This document shows, in pieces, positions 45,714 to 56,756 of a DNA stretch of 64,000 nt; positions within the stretch are counted from its first letter, which is position 1; each line of letters opens with the position of its first letter. Both the position numbers and the translations under genes were made by a program. The notes beneath the pieces were generated by a model. It worked only from the letters and a program-made list of their open reading frames with translations, searched no databases and was not told the DNA's origin. Location of the stretch: NCBI RefSeq assembly GCF_003589595.1, contig NW_020653900.1, forward strand, positions 5,195,630 to 5,259,629, given 5' to 3'. The stretch is from Hyposmocoma kahamanoa. Its lineage: Eukaryota > Arthropoda > Insecta > Lepidoptera > Cosmopterigidae.

Positions 45714-46105
45714 CTATTACGTAAACCACCCTTAAAAATGTAATAATTGACTAACTATCTGTGAACTTGATTCTAAAATATTTTTTTGTTTTTCAACGGT
45801 CAACGGTCAAGGAACGGGCGAGTAATTTAATTCAATTTCAGGGGATGCCAAGAAAGCTTCGCTAGGTGCTCTTCGACTATTCACAAAATTTACTACGTAT
45901 TTAACGAAACACTGGCAAAAGCCCCAAAGTACCTAATGCGATGTTTCGTACATCTAGCAGGTTATTTTATTTATTATTTTAAGAATCATAGAGGTCAAAA
46001 TAAAAAAGGAAATGTTTTTTCGTGTATTTGCTTTAATTTTCTATTGACTACTCCACTCCACTCCACTTTGTAAATTTCTTAATAATTTAGTTGATAGTTG
46101 AGTCA
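45714..46105. other. no recognised feature
   Basis: AT-rich spacer. Confidence 0.35.
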
Positions 46106-46145
46106 TTTCCTATGTGTAACAATCGCGAAAACCTAAGAACTCGGT
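46106..46145 (+). repeat. Penelope-type arm, outer end only
   Basis: CATTTCCTATGTGTAACAAT and CGCGAAAACCTAAGAACTCG. Confidence 0.6.
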
Positions 46146-46165
46146 AGTTGATTTATGTTAATTAA

Positions 46166-48507
46166 TTTTTTTTTTTTTTTTTTTATTGTGACTCGGCAAA
46201 ATGACTGCACCGCGCCTGATGGAAAGTGCGAATACAGTCCAGAGATGAGAGTAACGGATGAAAAACACAAATATCTTCACTCCGTCACTATCATTTTGCC
46301 GGTCTGGCCAAATGCTTCATCACACTACGTTTGAAGGACCCGATGTTATAGAGGGGAGGGAATACATGCGCCGGGAGTTGGTTCCACAATTTGATGGTTC
46401 GGCATAAGAACGAATTGCCAAACTTTTTAGTGCGGGACGGTATTGAACTGACCGTCCAACTGTGGCAACGCAGTCCGTCACGGGTGGTCCGCTGATGGAA
46501 AGGAGAGGAAGGGATAAGGTTGAATAACTCTTCAGAGCACTCACCGTGGTACAGGCGATAGAATACGCTAAGAGACGCTATATCTCTGCGAAGCTGTAAC
46601 GACTCCGCATGCTCAGTTACATGAGGATCGTTGACAACACGGAAGGCGTAGCGCTGAAGTCCATCTAGGGCATCGAGCAAGTACTTGGCAGAGCCGTCCC
46701 AAAGGTGCGAACAGTACTCCATGCTGCTTCGGACCTGAGCTTTATACAACAGGTAACGCAGCTCTGGAGTAAAAAATCGGTGCACCTTGTTCAGGATGCC
46801 AAGCTTGCGCGACGCGGTACAGATGACGCTCTCTATATAGTCTTTGTTGCTCATGTCCTTCCGGATGCTCATCCCCAGCAGGCTGAGCTTGTCCTACAGC
46901 GTCAGCGTTGTACCCTGAAGATGGGGAAGTGGAAGGAATGGGGTTTTTTTGGAACTGAACGCGCATACCTGGGTTTTCTTGGCGTTGAACTCAACCAAGT
47001 TTCGGGAGCCCCACGACGATATATGTTCCAAAACATGGTTGAGCTCAGCGACAAGTTTTTCCCGGTTTCTCTCAGGGTCCTCCCGGCTGCTTGACGGTTG
47101 CTTATAATAGCAACCGTGCACTGTGCTATCATCTGCATAGCAATGAATGTTGCCAAAAGGCAACAAGTCATTGATATGCAGAAGGAACAGCGTGGGCGAC
47201 AGCACGGAGCCCTGTGGCACCCCAGCATTAACAGTCACGAGCCGCGAAGTGCCTCCGTCAACAAGGACACGCAATCTTCGCTCGCGCAGAAAGCCGGAGA
47301 TCCACTCACAAAGGCGGCCGGGAAGACCATATGCCGGAAGCTTGGAGAGGAGACCACGGTGCCAGACCCGATCAAAGGCCTTAGCAATATCCAGACTTAT
47401 CGCTAAGGTTTCGCCCTGTTTGTCGATAGCTTCACCCCAGAGATGCATTAGATACGCTAGAACGTCACCCGTTGATCGGTTCGGCCGAAACCCGTACTGT
47501 CGATCATTAAGAATGGAGTGACGTTCCAGGTGCCGGATTATCTGGATATTTAGAATCCGCTCCATCACTTTGCAGAGCACTGAAGTGACAGCTATTGGGC
47601 GATAGTTTGTCGGATCAGACCGATCTCCTTTCTTGGGGATAGGTTGCACGTTGGCCTCCCTCCAAGCTAGGGGCACGTTACCAGATTGGTATGAGAGGCG
47701 GTATAAGCGCGTCAGTACGGGAGACAACTCCGCCGCACACCTTTTAAGGACGATAGGAGGTATCCCATCTGGACCATAGGCTTTCCGCACGTCAAGAGTC
47801 TGCAGTTCCTTGCGGACATCACATTGCCTGATAACTATATCAGGCATTGTGACTCCGCAGTGGGGAATTGACGGCGGTTGCGCATCTTGGTCGTGAATGC
47901 GCGAGTTAGCCCCAAAAAGGTCGGCCAATAAATTGGCTTTCTCTTCGGGGCCATAGGCCAAAAATCCATTGGGATACCTCAAAGGCGGCAGCGACGAACG
48001 ACAAAAATTGGACTGCACGGCTTTGGCCAGGCTCCAGTAGGCACGGCTACCGGTGGGATGGGCTACCAGCTTCTGGCCAATCCGTGAAACGCGCTGGGCA
48101 TCCGCTCTTATGTAAGCCCTCCTGCAAGACTTGGTTGCTTTGTTATAGGCTGCTTTAAGGGACGCAAGGTTGGGATCCTTTGTTACACGACACTTGATCC
48201 AACCACGATATGCAGCCTGTTTCCCACTAACAGCGTCCATGCATTCGCGATTGAACCAAGGGCGTCCTCTGCGATTGGCGATGACACTGGAAGACGGTAT
48301 GTAGTAATTCATAGCCGTTCCAATCTCATCGACAACAGCATCGGCAGCTGCTGAGGCATCCTTTCCCGCAAAGCAGTGCTGCAACCAAGGGATGGACGCA
48401 AAGTAGTCGCGCATACCATCCCAATCCGCCGACGAGTAGTGCCAAATGCGACGAGTGACCTCCTTCAGCTTAGTTGGAGGCATTTGGGAAACCTTACACC
48501 CAACCAA
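46166..48507 (-). mobile_element. LINE (non-LTR retrotransposon), 5'-truncated, best-preserved copy
   Basis: Minus-strand element ending in an A tract (T run at 46166-46184). Its 3' region follows a long reverse-transcriptase frame. The endonuclease domain is absent, so the copy is 5' truncated near 48507. No clear target duplication was found. Confidence 0.85.
46291..48507 (-). pseudogene. LINE reverse transcriptase ORF with one internal stop
   Basis: The polymerase that copies LINE RNA at the insertion site. The N-terminal linker is at residues 1-230. RT motifs follow in order: KAYGPDGIPPIVLK (242-255), NYRPIAVTSVLCKVMERI (301-318), YGFRPNRST (338-346), LDIAKAFDRVWH with the first catalytic Asp (372-383), GVPQGSVLSPTLF (429-441) and CYADD with the catalytic Asp pair (456-460). 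A TAG at 46894-46896 splits an otherwise uninterrupted frame. The second part (46291-46893) holds the thumb and tail, including YLLYKAQVRSSMEYCSHLW and CRTIKLWNQLPAHVFPP. I place it in the jockey/I group of insect LINEs, clade uncertain. The upstream endonuclease is missing. Confidence 0.85.
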
Positions 48508-48947
48508 ACAGTGAATTACACTTCGATTAAATCAATTTAAAATTATTACAATTTATAAATATGTAAACTTTTAAATGATAACTGTGAACAAATGTATATT
48601 TACAAATAGCAACCCCTAGAGTCTTCTTGGTCATTCCTCTCAGAGGAATCTGCCTTACGAACGAGCAGTAGAGTTAAATCATCACAACAATTTCAAGTGC
48701 AAATCGTTTCTTCTTCTTCTCCTTGGGGTGTCATCTCATACCGGAGGTCGGCTCTCATTATAGCAACTTGAGTAGTTTGCTTACCTGTGAAACAAAGATT
48801 ATTTAACCTTTATTATGACTTTGAAATTTTCAGCCGTATTTGCTTTGTCCCAAAATCTAAAATTAATGCATTTTTTAATTTCATTTTTTTTAATAAAGGT
48901 TGAGAGAGGCTGTATTAAGTCAATATAAATTTAATTACTACTTTCTT
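48508..48947. other. spacer; possible LINE 3'-end fragment at 48705-48775
   Basis: The minus strand near 48710-48770 reads GGTATGAGATGACACCCCAA followed by a (GAA)n-like run, resembling the 3' end of an insect LINE. Not confirmed. Confidence 0.3.
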
Positions 48948-49178
48948 TTATTTTTAACCGACTTCAAAAAAGGAGGAGGTTCTCAGTTCGACTTAATTTT
49001 TTTTGTGTGTATGTTACACGGTTACTCATTTACGGCATTTGTGAACTGATTTTGATGATTCTTTTTTAGTTGGAAAGAGATTACCTCAGTAGTTGTCCCA
49101 TTGATCTTCTTTAAAGGTGGCAAACTAGGGGATGAATCTGGTTTCGCGCTCTATTCGATAAGTGATTTCAATGAAATA
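48948..49178 (+). mobile_element. family F copy, right end truncated by a SINE-B fragment
   Basis: TTTTTAACCGACTTCAAAAA at left, GGTGGCAAACTAGGGGATGA near the right. Stops where SINE-B sequence begins. Confidence 0.6.
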
Positions 49179-49240
49179 TGATGGGAATAGAACCCGGGAC
49201 CTCTGCGTGGCAGTCCGGCATGGTAACCGTTCGGCAGTTA
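49179..49240 (-). repeat. SINE-B tRNA-like head fragment
   Basis: GAATAGAACCCGGGACCTCT (B box complement) to TGGTAACCGTTCGGCAGTT. Confidence 0.6.
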
Positions 49241-49540
49241 AATGTTCCGCTAAATGCGCGTGTGTATCTATCAAGGTATAATTCATTTCCATTCTAGGTG
49301 TAGCTGTTCCTGTTATCTTTCAACCGTCGACATGCACCGAAATTGCATCAGATTAACGTGAGGAAATGGAACGTGGAGCTTTGAGTGATTTCATTATCGC
49401 TAGTAGAGGTTCAATTCACTTTGTGTTACCAATTGCTTGCTACCATATACCTACGAGACATATAGCGATAATTCTATTTGGGAGAAAGTTTGAATCCTAA
49501 TATAGGAGATCGTGCGTTCGATTCCCATTTGGGTATTTTA
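49241..49540. other. no recognised feature
   Basis: Nothing recognised; 49508-49530 (GTGCGTTCGATTCCCATTTG) looks like a stray B box. Confidence 0.3.
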
Positions 49541-49621
49541 TGATAAAAAGTGTCCATAGCAAATGCAGTGCCACTCAGAGCTTTGAATTGCAAAGATCAC
49601 CCTGAGACATAAGTTGACAAG
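49541..49621 (-). repeat. family A fragment, tail-to-head with next copy
   Basis: TGTCCATAGCAAATGCAGTG to GAGACATAAGTTGACAAGT. Confidence 0.6.
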
Positions 49622-50316
49622 TTTTAGTAGCAGGAGAGCTCGTTGTGAAAGAGTTCGTCCAGGGAAGTACTGCCATCTTACCTATTTCTGCCGCAAAGCA
49701 GTAATGTGAACATTACTGCGTTTCGGTTTCGGGCCAAACAGAAAAAAAAAACACAATAGGTTGGTGCTACACTTAAACAAGAACAATATACTAGAAAACT
49801 AATCGATAATTTGTATGGTATAAATAAATAACATACTATAAACATACTTATTATACATACATAATAAACTTACATATATATATTATAATAATAAATAATA
49901 TGATATATATACCCAAAGCAACATTATACAGTGTCTTAATTTAATAATAATAATAATAATTTGTAATACATTGCGGCTTTTACTTGGTGCGATCGAGTTT
50001 TTATTAATAAGACTCAGTCGTTATACTAAAAGACTCAAAAGACACAAACGACTTGAAAGACTTAAACGACTCGACTTGTTTGTGAATGAAATGTGAACAT
50101 TACTGCGTTTCGGTTTCGAAGGGTAAGGGTGCTGGTGAAATTACAGGCAAATGGGACTTGTCAACTTACGTCTCAGGGTGTCGGGCGCAGTGGCAGTGCC
50201 TCTCAGATCTTTGTGATTTAAAGGTCTGAGTGACACTGCAACTGTTAGGGACAGGCGTGACGCTTACCATCCGGCAAACGACTTGTTCGTCCCGTTACTT
50301 ATTATTTCAAAAAAGT
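49622..50316 (+). repeat. family A copy split by a 358-bp insert
   Basis: 5' part 49622-49731, 3' part 50090-50316. The junction sequence is duplicated on both sides of the insert. Confidence 0.75.
49732..50089. mobile_element. 358-bp insertion with 29-bp flanking duplication
   Basis: A 29-base stretch of family A at 49703-49731 is repeated exactly at 50090-50118, bracketing the insert. The insert begins near an A10 run and is very AT-rich. At its right end it has degenerate tandem GACTYAAA/ACGACTT motifs (about 50028-50078). No reading frame. Confidence 0.7.
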
Positions 50317-50457
50317 CTCATGTGCCTGTAATTCATCAGCATACTTCAAAACTGAAACACAGTAAAGCTCGCATTGCTGCTTGGCGGCAGAAATAGATAG
50401 GGTGGCAGTCCTTTCCTGGACGAACTCTTTCACAAGGAGCTCTACTGCTACTAATAA
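50317..50457 (-). repeat. family A 5' half
   Basis: GTCTCATGTGCCTGTAATTC to GAGCTCTACTGCTACTAA; head-to-head with the previous copy. Confidence 0.65.
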
Positions 50458-50702
50458 GTATCTGTAGTAGTGAGCCTTTTCTAATAACGCACAGTTAAGT
50501 TTTGTAATTGTCACTTGCTAAAAGGAAAACTGTCGTCTTAAAAACTAATTCTTAGAAGATGTACCTACACTTCTTTAGTTTGTATTAAAGCAAAAAAAAA
50601 TCATACACCTAATTACAATCTAGCCATTTTTTGCAAGACTTTTGAGAAATTTTAATTTAACACAATTTTCTAAAATAAAAATAACTTATTGCAATAATTA
50701 GT

Positions 50703-50885
50703 ATACAGATCGAACACTCAAAAACAATTCCTTCGATCCGGCCGGATTCCAACCGATGTCTTCTAGCATACCGTGTCAGACGCTATACCAACGAAGCCAC
50801 GGGACGAACCAACGAACTTCACGAATTTTTCTATGTTCTTGATGTCGTGTCTTTGTATTTGGTTTTTTCAACGACTTTTTTAGGA
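50703..50885 (-). repeat. SINE-E, tRNA-derived SINE
   Basis: Forward strand shows GATCGAACACTC, CCGGCCGGATTCCAACC (B box complement, GGTTCGAATCC in better copies) and TACCAACGAAGCCACGG (A box complement). Confidence 0.7.
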
Positions 50886-50924
50886 TCGGAGAAATTTTTT
50901 TTGAGTATTCGATTATTGTATTTT

Positions 50925-51002
50925 TTTTTTTTTAATATATAATAGACACACGCTTGGCCACAATCTCACCTGATGTTAAGCGACGATGTGACCGACGATG
51001 GG
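50925..51002 (-). repeat. family H fragment (lepidopteran-type repeat)
   Basis: T run, then GCCACAATCTCACCTGATGT and AAGCGACGATGTGACC. Related to 55695-55935. Confidence 0.5.
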
Positions 51003-51066
51003 ACGCGTTTGTATTAATAATTGTAACAAAGGAGTAATTTCACATAAAAATAATTGAATATCAATT
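51003..51066 (+). repeat. SINE-E 3' tail fragment
   Basis: TTTGTATTAATAATTGTAAC and GGAGTAATTTCACATAAAAA match the 3' end of the copy at 53928. Confidence 0.6.
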
Positions 51067-51144
51067 CAATAAGAATTTAAAGTTAAGGAGAAGACACTTT
51101 GTTCATGTGTTGATAGTCTAATTTACACTGGCGCTAATGTTTAC

Positions 51145-51382
51145 CTTACCCATTTCAGCAACAATGCGGTAATATGAGCATTGCGTTCCGGTTTTGAAGG
51201 GTAAAGGTGCTGGTTAAATAACAGGCACATAGGACTTGTCAACATATGTATGTATAAAAGTGACGGACGCAGTGACAGTGCTCTTCAGATTTTTGTGATT
51301 TAAAGCTCTGAGCGGTACTGTAGTTATGGACAGGCGTGTCGCTTAGGTGCCACCGGCGCACTACTTGTCCATTCTTCTTCAT
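51145..51382 (+). repeat. family A copy, 5' truncated
   Basis: TTTACCTTACCCATTTCAGC to GGCGCACTACTTGTCC. Confidence 0.65.
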
Positions 51383-51388
51383 CTAGAC

Positions 51389-51915
51389 GACCTCATTGGT
51401 CGAGTGGCTTGCACACCGCTTTTCACGGTGGCGACATCTCTGAAATTCCGGGTCGATCTCGTTCGGAAATCGTTGATTCGATTTTATTTACAATAAATAA
51501 ATAAAATATTCATAACACGAGTTTAGTGCTTGTCTGTTGAGACTTTCAAAACTTTACTCAAAGCTCGTTCATCTTGTATTATTATTACAATATAATTACA
51601 TATTTTTTTATTTATTATTATTTTTAAAAAACTTAAGTACTTTTTACATTTTATTTGTGTATGTGCAATATGTGAATTACATACGTACACCGTTGCACCC
51701 TAAATTATCTTTCAGTTTTTCCTGTAACCTGAAGGCTGCCTGGAAGAGATTGTGATTTAGCAATAAGACCGTCTGTTGTACTTTTTTTATTATTACTATA
51801 TATTTCTCCCAGTGTGCAATAAAGAATATTTGTATTGTATTGTACTTGTATTGTACCTACTTGTATTGCTTTATCTACTTTGGGATCAGAGCAACGTATG
51901 TGATGTTAACATTTT
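51389..51915 (+). repeat. SINE-C copy split by a LINE tail
   Basis: 5' part 51389-51531 starts GACCTCATTGGTCGAGTGGC. The 3' part 51868-51915 resumes at GCTTTATCTACTTTGGGATC. Confidence 0.65.
51532..51867 (+). repeat. LINE 3' end inserted in SINE-C
   Basis: Ends with TGTGCAATAAAGAATATTTG and a (TATTG)n tail, and contains GGCTGCCTGGAAGAGATTG. GCTT at both borders (51528-51531 and 51868-51871) may be a short target duplication. The same tail type occurs reversed at 62991. Confidence 0.6.
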
Positions 51916-52762
51916 ATTTTTCTTATGACGTAAGAGCTAGGTTCTTGTCGGTACAGTAATCGCCGACGATCTCTGTTCAGCGCCCTAACTTCGACTTCCT
52001 GATCCAACTCGACATTATCTTATTCCCTTTTTCTCGTCCTCTTCTATGATGCTACCAAGAAAACTGTGTTGACATATCAGAGATGAGCAAACATCTTTTC
52101 TTTTCTATTCTCTATTGTCTTTAAGGGACGCTTACCCTCGTAAAATGTTTATACACGGCAAAATTAAAATTTACGTACCACGTTTTGTTGTTCGAAATCA
52201 TTTTATGCAAATTCCGCCTAGGTAGAGATATCACAGTCCTACATATTTATTCCACAAAGATTTACCTCTGTGTTCCGGACTGAAGGGTGGAGGAAGCTAG
52301 CGCAATCATAATCAAAGGAGACTAAGATCTTTTGTTCCACGCCCAGCAACTCATTTGTGGAATTGATGGTGCTCATTTAACGGAACATAGCGCACCGATA
52401 CCTAATCATCGCCATCTCACTCGAAAATCATCACCAGATATTCCGGTACGTAGTCACACGTCATACCGTATCTAATGAAATTTATAATAAAATAAATACA
52501 ATTTCTGCCATTCCCTACTAAACTTTCAACCATTTACAGTTTAGCTTTGTCAAGTGTTTTATCGAATTGCTACTCCAGGCTTGCACTTTAGGCGCATTGG
52601 GAATCGTTCAATATAATTGGATTGTACTCTGATCTGATGTCCTCTCTTCCTATATAGGGTGTAAGAAAAAAATCCGATTATATTTTAGTTCAATTAACTT
52701 GCAGGAATAACATCTGACATTTCGAACAAATACAATAACACGAATATCACTTGAAATTAACT
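51916..52762. other. no recognised feature
   Basis: A TGTGTTCCGGACTGAAGGGT phrase near 52273 recalls a lepidopteran repeat core, but the flanks do not match family A. Confidence 0.3.
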
Positions 52763-52970
52763 AACTGCCTAGGTGGCCGAACGGTTATCATGCTGGACTG
52801 CCACGCAAGAGGGTTCGATTCCCAAGCCGGGAGAAATACTTGTATTGCCTACATTTATTTCTCTCGTGAGTTGCCTAATTTGTGGTTATCTATGTGTGTG
52901 TCCATGGCAACCGCGACACATTGTTTCCCTAGTGCGAGGCTATGGGTGTGTACGAGTATGTACGTTATAA
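52763..52970 (+). repeat. SINE-B copy
   Basis: AACTGCCTAGGTGGCCGAACGG; deletion before the B box (GGGTTCGATTCCC); body TGTCCATGGCAACCGCGACA. Confidence 0.75.
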
Positions 52971-53359
52971 AGAAATAGTATAGTTCAAGAGCGAGACAAC
53001 ATGTGCGCCTTCAACATGCTAGTAATGCTTTTTCTACGCCCTGCTAAACAAGTTAATGCACGGTGATCAGATAGTGAGGACGAAAGGATGACTCAATGAG
53101 TCGGTTTTTTTAGCAATTGGTTGCCGATGACCTTGCGCCACCCAACAAAAGGGCGAGTTGAACACTCTTACCCCATTTCAATGCAACACATATTGTTGAC
53201 TACAAGTCACAACATTAAATGTCTTCCCTTATGATATGGTATATCGGGCTGGTGTCCACAACAATATTATGTCGAAGCGGCTATTTTGTGTTCAGTGGTT
53301 TTTCTCGGGTCACCCGATCTCCTTCAAAAATCTCAGTGTCCTCCTGCATTTGCTGAAAA
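52971..53359. other. possible decayed LINE-derived sequence
   Basis: The minus strand downstream of the remnant at 53360; only fragments of frames are visible. Confidence 0.25.
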
Positions 53360-53530
53360 CTACGAGGAGCAACCTCGGAATTCCGTGGGGCTATCCGTGG
53401 TAACTAAAATGGAAAGATATTTATTATATAAACCATGACCCATTAAAGCCGCAATTACAGCACATAACTCTTGTCTTTTGAGCTTAAGAACTTTTCGGGA
53501 TAGACAACCGTTAAGCGTTGTGATGTATCT
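53360..53530 (-). pseudogene. LINE C-terminal (LTGHC-type) remnant
   Basis: A 56-codon minus frame reads LSRKVLKLKRQELCAVIAAL then MGHGLYNKYLSILVTTDSP. I recognise the pattern LxxxLLTGHCxLxxHLxxxGxxDSPxCRxC found at the C-terminal end of several insect LINE polymerases (after or within the RNase H region). The cysteine cluster that should follow is degraded. Not functional. Confidence 0.4.
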
Positions 53531-53927
53531 TCACAGCCTTTAATAAGGGCAGACAGAAACCATATGCTTCCATTTGCCACAATCCTGACACACATCATAT
53601 CGTACATGCTGTCATAGATGCTCATCGCTTGAGCTGGCCCTTCTTTAGGACGTCCTCAATTCGACGTCATACTTACAACATTTAAAACGGTCGAAAAACT
53701 GAACGAGCATATTGAACATGAAATATTAACATGCAGCGATGCATTACGTTAAGTTTATTCTTGACCATACGGGACATCTTTTAGCAACAGTTTTAGCAAG
53801 ATATTCCGGCAAACGCTTAATGCAAAACCGGCTTAACAAACTAAGTCCGTGTATACCAGTGAAGATGCTACATTATAAATCTAGAAATATATGTTACAAA
53901 AGCTACCTAAAGAATTAATAAAATTTT
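53531..53927. other. no recognised feature
   Basis: Minus strand has VCQDCGKWKHMVSVCP in one frame, zinc-finger-like but isolated. Nothing else recognised. Confidence 0.25.
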
Positions 53928-54170
53928 AAATTTTTATTGAATTGATATTCAATTATTTTTTGTGTGAAATTACTCCACTAGTTTGTTATAATTATTAATA
54001 CAAAGATCGAACACTCAAAAAAAACTCCTTAGATCCGGCCGGATTCGAACCGAACGTCTTCTAGCATACCGTGTCAGACGCTATACCAACTAAGCAACGG
54101 AACGAACCAGCGGACCTTACGAATTTTTCTATGTGTTTGTTTTCGTGGCTTTGTATTTATATTTCTGGGT
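53928..54170 (-). repeat. SINE-E copy, longest
   Basis: 3' tail at 53928-53995, then the head with GGCCGGATTCGAACCGAACG (B box complement) and ATACCAACTAAGCAACGG (A box complement). Confidence 0.75.
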
Positions 54171-54219
54171 GTTCGCGCTTTGTATTAATAATAATATTTT
54201 TTTTATATATATTTTTATG

Positions 54220-54395
54220 ATATACCAAGTGACGGGACGAATGGTGCGCCTTGTGGTACGCGATATGCCTGTCCATTGAAATTGCAGTGTCACTCACAGC
54301 TTTAAATCGCAAAGATCTGAGGGGCACTGCGAATACACCCTAAGACAAATTGTTGAGTCACACGTGCCTGTAACTTCACCAGTAAACATGCTGCA
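54220..54395 (-). repeat. family A copy, partial
   Basis: GATATACCAAGTGACGGGAC to GTGCCTGTAACTTCACCAG. Confidence 0.65.
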
Positions 54396-55694
54396 AATTA
54401 GCCCTTATGTACATGTAATAAATTCAGCAATTTATAAAAAACCTTTGTTATGACAATGAAAATCATAAAATGAAATTAAAAACTCAATATTTTTACGAAT
54501 AACAAACATTTTTGATTGACAAAACGTATAACCTATAGGGAATTAATTCGTCAATGCTCAATCGCCAATCGTGAAATTTATGATCGCATTGTGACGGAAT
54601 GAGAATAATTCCTGATTGAAGTACAATACAAAACGATTTTATAAAAATAAATTTTAATAAATTGGTTTTGTTTTTGACCGCTTGTTTTTGTTTTATTTAT
54701 TAAGCTCCATCGACGGTTATTACATCTATAACAAATCTATGTTCTATATCTATCCGAGTCATAAAAGAATTTGACTGAATTCACAACTAATTCCAGATGA
54801 AACACAATTAAACTACTAGATCAGTTTTCATCGAGTCACCGCAACGGAAGCTCGTGATCAAGGACAACGGACTGGCTCGAAGCATGTCGATTAAAAATTG
54901 GACTTAAAAACATGACTTACCCGTTAGTTTAGTTAATATGTAATTTTCTATTTATAATTATGACACACAACTTCTTATGTTGTATTCTACCCTAAAATAT
55001 TTAGGATTCATGATAAAACAAAAATGAAAACAAAAGAACTTACTAACTTAATTATGATAATTATTAAAACTCAATTGTAATAAATAATTATATTAAAACT
55101 TATTTATAATTAATAATATTAATAATTAACTACTAAAAAACCTCCAGCATATTTGAAAATAGACCCAAACATAAATAAATTCATAAATACATCGAAAAAT
55201 CTATTAATGAATACGTTTAAAAAAAATTTGTTATTAATGTCTGCCTCTCTTCCTTATATGTAGCGATACTTGTCAAGATGCATTATATTTATAAGAGTAT
55301 TTTGGTAACAACAACACATCTAAAGAACTGATGAATAAAACAACAAATAAATATATAATAATAAATTGATGAAAAAAAAAACCAAGGAATTAAATATTAA
55401 TGATTACGACTGCTAAGATAATCCTTAACTTACAACTACCTACTAACTTACAATAGGATAATCCCTATTGTATTGCTTTGTTTTAGTAAAAAAAATGGTT
55501 ACAATGACGGTAAGTGGTTACAGTTATTTGATGTAATTAAAAAATAACTTTCAATGCTAATACGTTGCTGACCGTATGACTTAAAGTCTGACGTATCTTG
55601 CCTGTGATTACACTAGCGGTCCTTTTCAATCCGGAAAGTAGCAGTGCTGTTTGTGGTAGAAATAGGAAAACCACTATCCCAGATGTGTCTTTTC
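54396..55694. other. no recognised feature
   Basis: Very AT-rich. 55590-55680 has faint family A similarity (TTCAATCCGG, GTGGTAGAAATAGG). Confidence 0.4.
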
Positions 55695-55935
55695 TTTTTC
55701 ATAAAAAAAAAATATGCATTTGACCTCCATCTCACCTGATTAAAAGTGACAATGAGGTCGACGATGTAGCATGCACACCTTAATAACGTTTATTCACTCT
55801 TGCCTTGAAAAAGTCCAAGTTATACCATTAAAGGAACAAGTCTGCAGGCAGGGAATTCCACTCTATAGCCGTTCGCTACAAAAATGTGGAAGTGAAATGC
55901 TTGCAAGATGCAATTCCCTCACACACTCTCCATGA
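55695..55935 (-). repeat. family H copy
   Basis: A/T run at left, CTCCATCTCACCTGATTAAA, TTCACTCTTGCCTTGAAAAA and GGCAGGGAATTCCACTC. Recalls a common lepidopteran interspersed repeat. Confidence 0.55.
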
Positions 55936-56227
55936 TATATCCTGTTCTGAATGAAGAACCCTTCCACCAGTGAACCAGTGAACCAGGTGTACCAATTGTT
56001 ATAATTTTATTTTCACATTGATGTTCTTTCAAATCACTTGCTCGTAAATACTACTAATTTAATGTTTTTATCCTACAGCTCTAGGGCGATAATGGTTTTA
56101 TTTTATTTCTAAGCTCACTATGAACGGGAATAAATTCCCGGCTGGGCCAAAGCTGCCACGCCGCCGCGATGCCAAAAGCTGTGGGACGTTTTATATTATT
56201 TTTCAAACTAACATAAGAATTTATAAT

Positions 56228-56455
56228 AACTGCCTCCGTGGCCGAACGGTTACCATGTCGGACTGCCACGCAGAGGACCCAGGTTCGATTCCCGGGCCGG
56301 GAGAAATATTTGTATGGCCTACAATTATTTCTCTCGTGAGTTTGGGTGTAATTTGTGGTTGTCTATATGTGTGTCCATGGCACCCGCGACACAGGGTTTC
56401 CCTAGTGTGGGGCTATGTTGAGTGTGTGCGTTATTCTTATTCTTATTCTTATTTA
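56228..56455 (+). repeat. SINE-B copy, best preserved
   Basis: GCCTCCGTGGCCGAACGG (A box), GGTTCGATTCCCGGGCCGGG (B box), full body and a (TTATTC)n tail at 56430-56455. Confidence 0.85.
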
Positions 56456-56589
56456 TTTATCAAAACTATGGTGAATGAACCTTGAACTAACATATTTATC
56501 ATTTTATAAGGTACACCAGTATAAAGAATACCATGGAATATAAATTTTTTTTTTGTTCATTTATATGTACAATGTCAAAGAAAAAGTTT

Positions 56590-56682
56590 TAACGCTCTGA
56601 GTGGCACTGCAACAGGACAGGCGAGTCGCTTAGCACCGGGCGCACACCTTGTTCGTACGCCTGATATCACAAAAACAAATCA
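56590..56682 (+). repeat. family A 3' end
   Basis: AACGCTCTGAGTGGCACTGC to TGATATCACAAAAACAAA. Confidence 0.6.
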
Positions 56683-56756
56683 ATCAATCACCGAGATAAT
56701 TGCACACATTCTATTAATATTAATAGAGTAGAAATCATTTTTTTTAACTGTCTTAA

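Noticed and set aside
46705..47521. Plus-strand frames of 102-129 codons
   Set aside because: Antisense shadows of the LINE polymerase at 46291-48507.
52240..52420. Possible family A relative with TGTGTTCCGGACTGAAGGGT
   Set aside because: Only one phrase matches; the blocks on either side do not follow family A order.
53531..53640. Zinc-finger-like VCQDCGKWKHMVSVCP on the minus strand
   Set aside because: Very short, and stops occur just outside; overlaps another equally open frame. Insufficient for a call.
7449..56455. tRNA-like sequences with good A and B boxes
   Set aside because: Each continues into a SINE body and tail and recurs in many copies; none has a complete tRNA cloverleaf end or stands alone, so no functional tRNA gene is called.
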